A DNA stretch of 64,000 bases from Legionella genomosp. 1 (GTDB taxonomy: Bacteria > Pseudomonadota > Gammaproteobacteria > Legionellales > Legionellaceae), in contig CAMCUM010000002.1 of assembly GCA_945878975.1 (NCBI GenBank), positions 44,044 through 108,043 on the forward strand, read 5' to 3'. A program made the translations under genes and the position numbers. Below, in pieces: positions 28,069-37,343 of this stretch (within the stretch, counting starts at the first letter, position 1; every line of letters begins with the position of its first letter). The notes under the pieces were generated by a model. That model was not told where the DNA came from. It worked only from the letters and a program-made list of their open reading frames with translations, and made no database searches.

Positions 28069-29157
28069 TCAACCAAAAACTTGCAATGCATCACAAATTT
28101 TATCTTGGTCTTGCTCGGTCAGGTATGGATGCATAGGCAAACTCATCACTACTTGCGCTGCATAATCTGTGTGTGGATAAACAGTCTGATCCGGATACAT
28201 GTCTTGTAGCACTGCTTGGCGATGTACGCCGATAGGGTAATGCACTGCAGTTGGGATCCCTTGCTCTTGCAAAGCTTTTTGTACAAGATCCCGATTAGGC
28301 ACTTGAATGGTGTATTGGGCAAACGCGCTCGTATTGTAAGGTGCAATATACGGTTTTACCAACGCTTGTGGTAAGCGTTCGTCATAGCGTTTGGCTACGT
28401 TTGCACGCATCGCTAGTTCTTCAGGAAATATTTGGAGCTTTTCTAATAAAATCGCTGCCTGCAACGTATCCATACGCCCATTGATACCAAGCCGAGTATG
28501 AACATAACGCTGAGATTGACCATGGGTTCGAATTTCTTCCATGCGTTTGGCTAATTCAGCATCTTGAGTAAAGCAAGCCCCGCCATCTCCGTAACAACCT
28601 AATGGTTTAGAAGGGAAAAAACTAGTACAAGCAATCGTTGTCACAGCACAGGATTTCTGTCCATGATACGTTGCACCAAAACTTTGTGCGGCATCTTCAA
28701 TCACGGGTAGTTGATGTCGCTTCGCTATGGCATTGATTGCATTCAAATCTGCACACTGACCATATAAACTAACCGGCATAATCACTTTGGTTTTAGAGGT
28801 AATAGCCGCTTCCAAAGCTAAAGAGTCGATATTATAAGTTTTGGGATCAATGTCCACAAAAACTGGTTTGGCGCCCAATAACAGAATCACTTCCGCAGTT
28901 GCAAAAAAACTAAATGGTGAGGTGATAACTTCATCCCCCGGCCCAACTTCAAGTGCCATCAATGCAATCAATAATGCATCTGTACCACTGGAAACAACTA
29001 ATGCGTGCTTCACACCCACAAAATGTGCTAATACAGTTTCAAGCTCAGTGATCTCAGGCCCCATTATGTAGGCCCCATGAACCAAAACTTTCTTAATACG
29101 CGCCATCATTTGTTCTTCCACGCGTTGAAACTGTGTTTTTAAATCAATAAATTGCAT
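28069..29157 (-). CDS. DegT/DnrJ/EryC1-family sugar aminotransferase (WbpE-like)
   Basis: 362-residue PLP aminotransferase of nucleotide-sugar biosynthesis, making amino sugars for LPS or O-antigen. Signatures: VSSGTDALLIALMALEVGPGDEVITSPFSFFATAEV, the Asp of VIEDAAQSFGATY, and the PLP lysine in SFFPSKPLG (Lys184) followed by CYGDGGACFT. The sequence is closest to the WbpE-type enzymes that make 2,3-diamino sugars, but the substrate cannot be fixed. Its stop touches the downstream glycosyltransferase, so both are one operon. Confidence 0.85.
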   Translation of the reverse strand: MQFIDLKTQFQRVEEQMMARIKKVLVHGAYIMGPEITELETVLAHFVGVKHALVVSSGTDALLIALMALEVGPGDEVITSPFSFFATAEVILLLGAKPVFVDIDPKTYNIDSLALEAAITSKTKVIMPVSLYGQCADLNAINAIAKRHQLPVIEDAAQSFGATYHGQKSCAVTTIACTSFFPSKPLGCYGDGGACFTQDAELAKRMEEIRTHGQSQRYVHTRLGINGRMDTLQAAILLEKLQIFPEELAMRANVAKRYDERLPQALVKPYIAPYNTSAFAQYTIQVPNRDLVQKALQEQGIPTAVHYPIGVHRQAVLQDMYPDQTVYPHTDYAAQVVMSLPMHPYLTEQDQDKICDALQVFG

Positions 29158-29247
29158 GTTTTTATCTCATAAATTCGATGCACAAATGGTAACAATCATC
29201 GCTCAGAAGGTCAATCATATCCTGAGAGTGACAACAATATGTTTTTT

Positions 29248-29277
29248 TTGTCTATACTTAATACTAATTGATATAAT
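29248..29277 (+). promoter_or_regulatory. Promoter of the 742-aa kinase-like gene
   Basis: TTGTCT (29248-29253), 18-base spacer, then TATAAT (29272-29277) with TG at the extended -10 position. It contains the 14-mer GTCTATACTTAATA (29250-29263), which also occurs in front of the 1027-aa gene at 13349-13362. Confidence 0.6.
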
Positions 29278-29290
29278 AAATAGGTGTTAA

Positions 29291-31519
29291 GTGCAAAATC
29301 TCACCGAACTCAGTCCAACCACGCAACATCAAGAGCTTGCGCGGTATATTAAGGAATATAATCAACTTACCGGCGAAAGACCCATAGAAAAAATATTTTT
29401 ACTGCAAAAAATAAGCCATTTTATTGAAAAAGCTCCGACTGATCTAGAAATCCATAATTGGAGAAATTTATTACAAAAAAATGGTTTGGAAGCTCATTTA
29501 CAGTATTTTGATATTACCCGTGATGGCTCAAGTTTGGTAAAAAACATTCAATTTGCTTCAGCTATCCAGCGGTACGCCCCTACCGATGACACCAGTGATT
29601 TGGATTATTTTTCCGCACTACAAGCGCGCGATGTTATCTTAAATGATCCTGATATCTTGTTACCCAATACAGACACACTCACAAAGTATCTCCAATATAA
29701 TCAGATTATTATGAGTAAGTTTGACTCCGATCCAGGCTTACAAGAAAAATATGCACGCAGCCAATATTTTTTATCGCTATGTTACTCAAAAATGGAAGCC
29801 ATCAAAGGCTTTGTAGACCAAAGCTTTCCGACATTTCAGACCCATAAATTAGGCAGAAAAGTGAACGAAAACAATAAAAATTTCACTTTAGAGGTTGACG
29901 GTGAAGACAAGCAACTTGTGATCCGCGTCGAAGATAGAGAGAGTATGGCGAACGAAGCTAAATTGCAAACTTATCCTGTTAGCGATTATTTTTCCGAAGA
30001 ATATTACACAATGATGCTTCCTTTTACAGAGCAGTACAGCGATGTCTATCGACCTGTTGTCTTAACCGAGTATGTAGAAAAAGGTGGGTTAGACGACTAT
30101 GCAGGCACTTTAACTGAGCTTTCCGCTGCCGACATCACCCGAGAAACCCAACATATGTTCGGACTACTCAGTGATTTCTCTATAAAATTGATAGCGTCGG
30201 GTCATTACCATCCCGATATCAAATTATCTAATTTTTTAACGGATGGCCATACTATAAAAGTCAGTGATCGTAAAACCATCACCAACAAAAGTCACCCCAC
30301 ACCCAATGACGTTTTTAGTACGATTACCTTTGCCCCACCTGAGTATCTCGCTTGTCTCAACACCTTTCAAACAGCAATCAATCATATGAAAGCCCGCAAT
30401 ACTATGTTGGATATGCCTAGCTTTATGTCTTACCAAATCGGGATGGCTTTAAAGGAATTTGTTTTAACCGCTTTTGATGTGCAAACTATCACACTGGGGT
30501 TATACACGCAGTGGCTACCCGTCACAACCATCATCAAACAACCGAGCAAAGTACAAAAGAATTTATTCATATTAATACAAGAATTAACGCGTCACCATCC
30601 ACAAGATAGACTGTCAATTGAGCACTTTCAAAGACTATTAACTCAAATTCACTTGCCACCTAACGCATTTTTAGTAGAAGTTGAAGCACTATCGCCCCGC
30701 ACGCAACTCCTGCACGCGCAGGAAATAGAACTCATGCAGCAAATTCTCGATACACCAGAGCTCACACCAAGCTTGCAGAAAAAATGGGATGAGTTAGAAC
30801 AAACTGGTCTTGCCCTAGAAATATATGCCGATCCGCGTCTGCGTTTTTTAGAAAAAGCCAGTCTAGAAATCAAGACTTACTTAAATAAAATAGATGAGAT
30901 CATGGCAAGCACGAATAGAAGAAAAGTCAGTTCATTGCGCCTCGTAGGGTCTTTTTTGGGAGTCATCGCAGCTGAAATCCCTAAAATAGAAGAATTGCCT
31001 GCTTTACCGGTGATGCCCGACAAAATCAAACGTTATTATGAAATACTAGAAGCAATGCCTACTACTATATTTGATGAATCAGATATTGAAAAACTTCGAT
31101 ATATTCAATTACGACAAAATAGTATGCAGCCTTCGCATGCCATCCTTGACATATCCACCAACAGTAGTCCCTTGACAAGTACTCCGGATGAATCAGAGGC
31201 TAACAGCCCAGTTAGTGGCCTCAGTGATCCAGAAGTCCTATCCGTTGACTCTCTTGATACCGCTGAATTTGATTCTGGAACCTTTATCCGAGTACCCATC
31301 GCTACGGGTCCTGGCTCAAAACAAAGCGCCACTACAACAGAAGACGAGGATTTTGATACAGGCACGTTTGTACGCCTACCTGAACAGAAAACTGCACACA
31401 CTCACACGCAAATCTTTAGAAAGTTAGTCAAGGATTTTCAAGAGGATACAAAGAAGTCTCCTCGCTCGAAAAAAGCCAGTGATATTAATACAACCATCAA
31501 TAGAGGAAACAAAATCTGA
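29291..31519 (+). CDS. Kinase-like putative effector with altered ATP-binding lysine
   Basis: 742 residues, GTG start. A eukaryotic-type kinase order is visible: strand DKQLVIRVE where the usual VAIK lysine is Arg212, the catalytic-loop equivalent HPDIKLSNFL (Asp309, Lys311, Asn314), a DFG-equivalent SDRK (Asp326) and an APE-like FAPPEYL (347-353). The N-terminal ~180 residues are helical. After the kinase region come helical segments and an acidic C-terminal tail with two copies of a short motif, FDSGTFIRVP and FDTGTFVRLP. No signal peptide. The next gene is 427 bases downstream. Probably an active or pseudo-kinase delivered to a host; unproven. Confidence 0.6.
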   Translation: MQNLTELSPTTQHQELARYIKEYNQLTGERPIEKIFLLQKISHFIEKAPTDLEIHNWRNLLQKNGLEAHLQYFDITRDGSSLVKNIQFASAIQRYAPTDDTSDLDYFSALQARDVILNDPDILLPNTDTLTKYLQYNQIIMSKFDSDPGLQEKYARSQYFLSLCYSKMEAIKGFVDQSFPTFQTHKLGRKVNENNKNFTLEVDGEDKQLVIRVEDRESMANEAKLQTYPVSDYFSEEYYTMMLPFTEQYSDVYRPVVLTEYVEKGGLDDYAGTLTELSAADITRETQHMFGLLSDFSIKLIASGHYHPDIKLSNFLTDGHTIKVSDRKTITNKSHPTPNDVFSTITFAPPEYLACLNTFQTAINHMKARNTMLDMPSFMSYQIGMALKEFVLTAFDVQTITLGLYTQWLPVTTIIKQPSKVQKNLFILIQELTRHHPQDRLSIEHFQRLLTQIHLPPNAFLVEVEALSPRTQLLHAQEIELMQQILDTPELTPSLQKKWDELEQTGLALEIYADPRLRFLEKASLEIKTYLNKIDEIMASTNRRKVSSLRLVGSFLGVIAAEIPKIEELPALPVMPDKIKRYYEILEAMPTTIFDESDIEKLRYIQLRQNSMQPSHAILDISTNSSPLTSTPDESEANSPVSGLSDPEVLSVDSLDTAEFDSGTFIRVPIATGPGSKQSATTTEDEDFDTGTFVRLPEQKTAHTHTQIFRKLVKDFQEDTKKSPRSKKASDINTTINRGNKI

Positions 31520-31946
31520 TACCTTGTCTCAAAGCAAGAACTTTTTCAAACTCGACTTTAGCCATTTTATCCCAAAGACCGTTCGCTCTGAGCACCCTAG
31601 CTATTTTATAGCAAATATGAACAAAGAGCTTCGCTTCAGCAACCCCTCATCCGCCTTGCGGGCACCTTCTCCCCATTCGCTGTTTTGGAAGGAGCCAGAA
31701 TAGCTGGCGTCTCAGGGCGAACAGAGCATGGAGAAATGGCTAAAGTCGCGTCAAAAACAACCTCATCACGACGCTATATTCATGTTACTTTTTGGAATGC
31801 CCCCTATGAAAGAGTGCCAAAAAAACATATTGCCCTTAAATTAGTAAATAAATGCGGATTTTTTAGAATTTGCTCTTGAAGATTCGCAATATACTACGAA
31901 TTGAAGATATACTTCCCGCAATAATAAAAAATTTAGGGGTTAGGGA
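31520..31946. other. Gene-free region with a large imperfect inverted repeat
   Basis: No credible gene. Arms at 31553-31606 and 31700-31750 share CGACTTTAGCCATTT and GTTCGCYCTGAG..CTATT in inverted order. Between them is AACCCCTCATCCGCCTTGCG (31641-31660) and onward to CTTCTCCCC, which recurs near 54597-54630. The methyltransferase ribosome site TTAGGG precedes 31947. Confidence 0.55.
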
Positions 31947-32765
31947 ATGTCGGTTAAGGCCATCTACAATACCATAGCAAGCCAATATGCAAACGCAGAC
32001 TGTTTTGGTAGTATCACGAAAAGTCACAGTTGTGCTACTAACCAAATCAAAAATTCGCATATTGGCGAGATTCCGCTTCCAAAAATTCTAGATCTTGGTG
32101 TCGGAGATGGGTCTTTTTTACGCAACCTCAAAGGATTATATCCCACCGCCGAACTAACTGGTATTGATGTTTCTGGTGAAATGCTAAAACGTGCCAGCAA
32201 AAGTTTAAATTTGAATACGATTGAAGCCTCAGCAGCTGACGCCAGCCGTTATTTGCCACGCCATAGTCAAGACTTAGTCTTAGCACATTTTATCAATGCC
32301 TATGTTCCTATTAATACTTTATTCAAACAAGCACAAATGCTGACTCGCCCGAATGGTTATTTCTCTGTTGTTACGTCAACATATGAATCATTTCCAGTCA
32401 CTCAACAACGTTTAGCAAATTTCATCGCACGTGAATCTATTGTGAGCAGTATTATCGGCCATTACTACAAAGCCGCTGTAAAAAATACGACGGTAGCTTC
32501 CTGTGAAGAAGAATTATTACAAACATTCCAGAATCACCAATTTGAAATTGTAGCGCATGAGCGTCTGCATATTCCTGTTTCTTTCAACAGCATTGATGAA
32601 CTACTCTTATTTGGCATAGAAGGAACCTGGTTTTTAAATTGTGTCACTTTTGGAATACTACCTAGAAATTTTTTAATCAATAGAATCAGGAAGATAGCCA
32701 ATAAAGTATCCGATTTTCCGTACCAAGATACGCATGTAGTAGATGTGATTTTAGCAAGGAAATAG
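31947..32765 (+). CDS. Class I SAM-dependent methyltransferase
   Basis: 272 residues. The SAM-binding motif ILDLGVGDGSF (47-57) is followed by the acidic ELTGIDVSGEMLKRA and the motif-II region DLVLAHFINAYVP. It resembles UbiE/Coq5-like small-molecule methyltransferases, but no substrate motif is seen. The C-terminal part is hydrophobic with aromatic residues. Placed between a kinase-like protein and an acidic repeat protein, a secreted or secondary-metabolite role cannot be excluded. Substrate unknown. Confidence 0.65.
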   Translation: MSVKAIYNTIASQYANADCFGSITKSHSCATNQIKNSHIGEIPLPKILDLGVGDGSFLRNLKGLYPTAELTGIDVSGEMLKRASKSLNLNTIEASAADASRYLPRHSQDLVLAHFINAYVPINTLFKQAQMLTRPNGYFSVVTSTYESFPVTQQRLANFIARESIVSSIIGHYYKAAVKNTTVASCEEELLQTFQNHQFEIVAHERLHIPVSFNSIDELLLFGIEGTWFLNCVTFGILPRNFLINRIRKIANKVSDFPYQDTHVVDVILARK

Positions 32766-32768
32766 TCT

Positions 32769-32836
32769 AGGGTCTGTTGACAATTCATCTAACGAAGCCC
32801 TACTGGACGTAAACATCTGAATGGTCAACAGCACCT
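32769..32836 (+). repeat. Miniature element family A, short copy at a TA site
   Basis: Starts TA-GGGTCTGTTGACAATTCAT and ends GAATGGTCAACAGCACC-TA, an inverted terminal repeat with TA on both sides, total 68 bp. It begins just after the methyltransferase stop codon. Confidence 0.65.
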
Positions 32837-32861
32837 ATCCAGGCGCACAAGCCCTAACTAT

Positions 32862-33794
32862 CTAACGTTTTGTAGGGCTAACCGTTTTCTTCTTGATTTT
32901 ATAGATATCTCTGGGTGCTTCGGAGGGATAACCATATCCTTTGTCAGCAAGTTGTTTAACGATTTCTAAATAGCGTTCGCCCCAAGCGCCTGGATCAAAG
33001 TTTGTCACAACAACGTTATAATTTAAATTAATAATAGATTCGAAAGCTTTGCGTTGACCCAGAAGATGACCTTCGAATGCCACTTGCACTTCTGTATCGG
33101 TAGCAACGCCCTGCTCTTTTAAACGATTTATTAAAATAAAAATGATTTTCTCAATGGTATAATACATTTTACACATAGACATACCAACAGAGTACATCTC
33201 TTCACCCTTGGAAGTGCTTAATTTATTACCCCAATCACAAATATCATAAACAAATTCTTTCTCTTCCCCACCTGGAATAGGCTCTGGGAGGACCAGTTTC
33301 AGAGAATTATAACTAGGCAAAATTGGACTCGTAACCGTAATCTCAAAATAAGCCCAATGCCACCATAACATGAAAACACCCGATACTTGTTGAAGCAACA
33401 GATCCTCATCCAAGTTCTCTAAAATACTCGCAGCAATCTCAGCATCATCGCCTATCCCCTCACCTAAATTAATCTGCGCAGCAATAACAGTCGGGTCTTG
33501 CCCTTCTGCGGTTAAAAATTCGGATGGGGCATTTTCAGATAGCACCTCTTCAGATGGTACATCCTTAGGTAGTATCTCTTCAGACGGCAAATGCTCAGAG
33601 GATGCATCTCCAGTAAGCACATCTTCAGACGGCGTCACCTCAGATACTATATTCTCAATTTTACTCGCTTCATTTGAACTGTACGTGGCAGAAGATTCCT
33701 CGAGGCCGTTATCTTTAAGCTGAGAATCATCAGCGAAATTTTTTGGGTCACGTTTGGGAGAAACATCCGTTGATTCATCCGGGATTTTAGCCAT
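32862..33794 (-). CDS. Acidic N-terminal repeat protein, unknown function
   Basis: 310 residues. The N-terminal third is acidic and disordered, with degenerate ~10-residue repeats built on PSEEVL (PSEDVLTGDA, PSEEILPKDV, PSEEVLSENA, PSEFLTAEG), visible in the DNA as periodic TCTTCAGA. The remainder is folded and moderately hydrophobic (WWHWAYFEI, CKMYYTIEKIIFILI) and ends in basic KIKKKTVSPTKR. It is not a recognisable family. It could be a secreted protein with a folded C-terminal module. Minus strand, next to tadA but probably separate. Confidence 0.5.
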   Translation of the reverse strand: MAKIPDESTDVSPKRDPKNFADDSQLKDNGLEESSATYSSNEASKIENIVSEVTPSEDVLTGDASSEHLPSEEILPKDVPSEEVLSENAPSEFLTAEGQDPTVIAAQINLGEGIGDDAEIAASILENLDEDLLLQQVSGVFMLWWHWAYFEITVTSPILPSYNSLKLVLPEPIPGGEEKEFVYDICDWGNKLSTSKGEEMYSVGMSMCKMYYTIEKIIFILINRLKEQGVATDTEVQVAFEGHLLGQRKAFESIINLNYNVVVTNFDPGAWGERYLEIVKQLADKGYGYPSEAPRDIYKIKKKTVSPTKR

Positions 33795-33857
33795 CTATCG
33801 CACTCAATGCATGATAATAATAGATTCCATGTTAGCCCAAAATAAAAAAAAAAGCAC

Positions 33858-34328
33858 CTACCGCTTCGCTTGAAAAAAATCTTTTAGCAGTTGGCCACAT
33901 GGTTCTGCCAAACAGCCGCCTTCTACCATGACTCGATGATTCAATTTTTCACCAGATAGCAAATGAAATACCGATCCTGCGGCCCCGGTTTTGGGATCGT
34001 ACGCCCCGAAGACCAAACGCTGTAAGCGCGCATGCACCATCGCACCCGCACACATACAGCAGGGCTCCAGCGTCACATACAGCGTTGTTTGATTCAAACG
34101 ATAATTACCCAAGGCAACCCCGGCAGCTCGCAACGCAATAACTTCGGCGTGCGCACACGGATCGTTGTGCTGAATCACTTGATTATACCCACACCCTAGG
34201 ATCTGTTGATTCGCATCGACCAAAACCGCCCCAACTGGCACCTCACCTGCATCCCAGGCTTGTTGCGCCAAAGTCAGAGCATAGCGCATCCAATGCTCAT
34301 CCGCTTCAAGCCACACAAGCCTGAACAC
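33858..34328 (-). CDS. tadA: tRNA-specific adenosine deaminase
   Basis: 156-residue zinc deaminase that converts A34 to inosine in tRNA-Arg(ACG). Zinc and catalytic motif HAE (His60, Glu62) and PCCMC (Cys90, Cys93) are present, with [10 protein letters not shown] at the N-terminus and [10 protein letters not shown] downstream. Start is GTG 34328, or GTG 34316; both lack a strong ribosome site. It overlaps the end of bioB by 23 bases, so it is translated from the same transcript. Confidence 0.93.
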   Translation of the reverse strand: MFRLVWLEADEHWMRYALTLAQQAWDAGEVPVGAVLVDANQQILGCGYNQVIQHNDPCAHAEVIALRAAGVALGNYRLNQTTLYVTLEPCCMCAGAMVHARLQRLVFGAYDPKTGAAGSVFHLLSGEKLNHRVMVEGGCLAEPCGQLLKDFFQAKR

Positions 34329-35253
34329 CTAGTTTGGCAAATAAATCTCCATCTTTGACCATCTGCGGATTCGCTTCCGTCAATAATTTATCACCAATGA
34401 AAATAGAGTTGGCGCCCGCTAAGAAGCACAGCGCTTGAAGCTCATCACTCATCTCAGTACGCCCAGCCGTCAAACGCACCACCGATTTTGGCATCAAAAT
34501 ACGTGCAGTGGCGACAGTACGGACCAATTCAATACCTTCTACTGGCTCCGCTTTTGCCAAAGGCGTACCCGCCACCGGAATCAAACGGTTAATCGGCACA
34601 GATTCAGGTGGCGTTTCTAGATTTGCCAAGGTTAACACAAATTCAATCCGATCTTCGCGCGTCTCCCCCATCCCCAAAATACCGCCGCAACACACGGAGA
34701 TCCCTGATTGACGAACTCTTTCTAACGTTTGCAAACGATCCCCAAAGGTCCGTGTGGTGATGACTTTGTCATAATAACTAGGCGAGGTATCAATATTATG
34801 ATTGTAATAATCCAAGCCAGCTTCTTTCAATGTGTCTGCTTGCTCTTGCGATAACATCCCCAACGTCATGCAGGTTTCCAAACCTAAATCTTTCACCGCA
34901 CGAATCATATCCGCCAAAGCCGGCATCGCTTTTTCTGGTGGGCTACGCCACGCTCCGCCCATACAAAAACGCGTCGCACCGTTGGCTTTCGCTTCTTGTG
35001 CTTTAGCCAACACATCTTCGACACACATCAATTTTTCTTTTTCAACATGTGTGGCATGATGCCCACTTTGAGCACAATAACCACAATCTTCTGGACATGC
35101 ACCCGTTTTAATGCTCAGTAATTGAGCCAATTGAATGCGTGCCGGATCATGATGAGCGCGATGGACTGTCTGCGCTTGATAGAGCAACTCGGGAAACGGT
35201 AAAGTATAAATTTCGGTCGCTTGCGCCACCGACCAACGCTGAGATGAAGTCAT
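34306..35253 (-). CDS. bioB: Biotin synthase
   Basis: 315-residue radical-SAM enzyme inserting sulfur into dethiobiotin. The CxxxCxxC motif is [12 protein letters not shown] (Cys53, Cys57, Cys60), with other family segments [29 protein letters not shown] and [10 protein letters not shown]; the 2Fe-2S ligand region with Arg is present (RLTAGR). I place the start at ATG 35253, where AGGTG is seven bases upstream; the longer 334-aa frame has no such site. It is divergent from bioA across ~90 bases, with no visible BirA operator. Confidence 0.94.
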   Translation of the reverse strand: MTSSQRWSVAQATEIYTLPFPELLYQAQTVHRAHHDPARIQLAQLLSIKTGACPEDCGYCAQSGHHATHVEKEKLMCVEDVLAKAQEAKANGATRFCMGGAWRSPPEKAMPALADMIRAVKDLGLETCMTLGMLSQEQADTLKEAGLDYYNHNIDTSPSYYDKVITTRTFGDRLQTLERVRQSGISVCCGGILGMGETREDRIEFVLTLANLETPPESVPINRLIPVAGTPLAKAEPVEGIELVRTVATARILMPKSVVRLTAGRTEMSDELQALCFLAGANSIFIGDKLLTEANPQMVKDGDLFAKLGVQACVA

Positions 35254-35345
35254 GCCATGCACCTGTCTATTAAAACCTAAACATGATAGAGTGCTTCCTC
35301 TTTTTGTCAACAGTACCAGAGAAAATAATAAGGACCGCGATCCTC

Positions 35346-36680
35346 ATGAATTTTGATACTTTAATTGCCAGAAACCTCCGCCATGTATGGCATCCCCTAT
35401 CTATTATGAAAAATTTCGAAAAATTTCCTCCATTAGTTGTCACACGTGCTCAAGGATCTTACATCGAAACCAATCAAGGGAAGTTGATTGACGGCATAGC
35501 CAGTTGGTGGTGCAAATCGATGGGGCACGGTCATCCGGCAATCCTGGACGCCATTCGTGCGCAACTGGATTGTTTTGAACATGTGATGCCAGCGGGTACG
35601 ACGCATCCCAATCTGGTAGCGCTTGCAGAAGCATTAGCCGAGCTCAGTCACAAGCAACATGTCTTTTTCGCCAGCGATGGGGCTTGCGCTGTAGAAATCG
35701 CTTTAAAATTAACCATTCAAGCCACTGCCTTAAAAGGACAACCCGAGCGCAATCAAGTGATCGCACTGAAAAATGGATATCATGGGGAAACGCTTGGTGC
35801 CTTAAGCGTCAGTGATATAGACATTTATAAACATGCATGGGATGGATTAGGTGTGCGCTGTCATTTCATCGATCCCTTGCCCTATGTAAACGACCAACAA
35901 GATCCCATTTGGTCAGATGCCCAAGATCATTGGTCTACGGTGCTCCCTCAATTAGAGCGCATCAAATCCCAGGTGTGTGCTGTGATCGTCGAACCCATTA
36001 TCCAAGGGGCCAATGGCTTACGCCTGTATAGTGCGGATTTTCTAGCCAAGCTAGCTGATTTTGCTAAAAAAAATGACATCTATTTCATCGCAGATGAAAT
36101 CATGACAGGTTTGGGTAGAACTGGGTCATGGTTTGCAAGTGAATACGCTGGCATTGATCCAGATATGATTTGTTTATCCAAAGGATTAACCTCTGGGACC
36201 ATTCCCATGAGTTGTGTCTTAATCGATCATGCCATTTACGAGTTGTTTTATCATGAACGCGATCTCAAACGTTGCTTTATCCATTCCCATACCTACAGCG
36301 GCAATGCTTTAGCCATCGCTGCGGCTTTGGCAACGATTCAAACCATGCGGAGCGAAAACATCCCGCAACAAGCGCAGGCATTGGGAGATTATATGACTGG
36401 TCATTTCAAAGCAGCTATCCAGCCATCCGGTCAATTTACCAATCTTAGGACATTAGGCGCCATTGTTGCAGCAGATTATCAAGGCCCCAATAGCCATCAA
36501 TTCTCGCGAGCATTGGCGACAGCCGCTCAAAAGGCAGGCGCCCTGCTTCGACCTATTGGTCCGACATTGTACTGGTTTCCGCCCTTGAATACTTCACAGC
36601 AAACCATTGACGACTTGGCTGCCATCACCGAGCGTGCGATTAAAAGCGCTTTACAGAATTTAACCCCATGTACTGCGTAG
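35346..36680 (+). CDS. bioA: Adenosylmethionine-8-amino-7-oxononanoate aminotransferase
   Basis: 444-residue PLP enzyme giving 7,8-diaminopelargonate in biotin synthesis. Family segments: WHPLSIMKNFEKFPPLVV, SWWCKSMGHGHPAILDA, GYHGETLGALSVSD, the PLP Asp in YFIADEIMTGLGRTG and the PLP Lys in CLSKGLTSGTIPMS. ATG 35346 is used instead of the upstream ATG at 35283 (the earlier one would give a nonhomologous 21-residue extension); AAGGA lies 11 bases before it. Its end overlaps coaE by 13 bases. Confidence 0.94.
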   Translation: MNFDTLIARNLRHVWHPLSIMKNFEKFPPLVVTRAQGSYIETNQGKLIDGIASWWCKSMGHGHPAILDAIRAQLDCFEHVMPAGTTHPNLVALAEALAELSHKQHVFFASDGACAVEIALKLTIQATALKGQPERNQVIALKNGYHGETLGALSVSDIDIYKHAWDGLGVRCHFIDPLPYVNDQQDPIWSDAQDHWSTVLPQLERIKSQVCAVIVEPIIQGANGLRLYSADFLAKLADFAKKNDIYFIADEIMTGLGRTGSWFASEYAGIDPDMICLSKGLTSGTIPMSCVLIDHAIYELFYHERDLKRCFIHSHTYSGNALAIAAALATIQTMRSENIPQQAQALGDYMTGHFKAAIQPSGQFTNLRTLGAIVAADYQGPNSHQFSRALATAAQKAGALLRPIGPTLYWFPPLNTSQQTIDDLAAITERAIKSALQNLTPCTA

Positions 36681-37261
36681 GTTTAACAGGATCGATAGCC
36701 AGCGGAAAATCAACGGTTGCTGCGTTATTTTCACAATTAGGGGTGGATCTCATAGATGCTGATCGTATTGCAAAACAACTCACCACCAAAGATCAGCCTG
36801 CCTTGAAAGAAATCATTGCACATTTTGGTCCAGCGTTTTTGGATACGGAAGGTCATTTACACCGACGACTCTTACGCGATTATATTTTCAAATACCCCCA
36901 AGAGCGCGTCTGGCTAGAGCAATTGCTCCATCCCCTTATTCGCCAAACCATCTCAGCACGTCTTGAGATACCAGCCAAATGGTATTATATGCTTGAAATC
37001 CCTTTGCTATTCAACAAAAAAGATTACCCTTATTTGGATCGGGTATTAGTAGTGCTCAGCGAACCTGCTACCCAAATACAACGCGTCATGCAACGCGATC
37101 AGCATAGCGAGTCACAAGCCAAAACCATCCTACAAACTCAAGCCAGCGCAGAGGATTATCGAAATTTAGCGGACGATATTCTCATCAACAATAGTAGTAT
37201 CGGAGAATTGGAACAAGCGGTGCTGCGTTTGCATCAGCAATACTTAAGGGATGCGTCGTAG
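36668..37261 (+). CDS. coaE: Dephospho-CoA kinase
   Basis: 197-residue kinase for the last step of CoA synthesis. P-loop GSIASGKST (8-16), then GVDLIDADRIAKQL and LEIPLLFNKK, VLVVLSEPATQIQRVMQRD and DDILINNSS all fit CoaE. It overlaps bioA, so the two are translated together; together with the Sfp-type enzyme it feeds pantetheine-dependent metabolism. Confidence 0.95.
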   Translation: MYCVGLTGSIASGKSTVAALFSQLGVDLIDADRIAKQLTTKDQPALKEIIAHFGPAFLDTEGHLHRRLLRDYIFKYPQERVWLEQLLHPLIRQTISARLEIPAKWYYMLEIPLLFNKKDYPYLDRVLVVLSEPATQIQRVMQRDQHSESQAKTILQTQASAEDYRNLADDILINNSSIGELEQAVLRLHQQYLRDAS

Positions 37262-37270
37262 GAGACTCAC

Positions 37271-37299
37271 TTGTATCTGAGAGATTGGATGAATATAAT
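37271..37299 (+). promoter_or_regulatory. Promoter of the cyclase-family gene
   Basis: TTGTAT (37271-37276), 17-base spacer, TATAAT (37294-37299), 45 bases before the ATG at 37344. Confidence 0.65.
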
Positions 37300-37343
37300 G
37301 AATAACATTGACTGTGAAGCGCTCTATTAACAAGGATTCGTTT

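Noticed and set aside
31479..31879. Two short plus-strand ORFs after the 742-aa gene
   Set aside because: They run through the inverted repeats and lack ribosome sites; repeat-derived.
35254..35345. BirA operator between bioB and bioA
   Set aside because: TTGTCAAC at about 35314 has no symmetric partner, and the BirA here lacks a DNA-binding domain.
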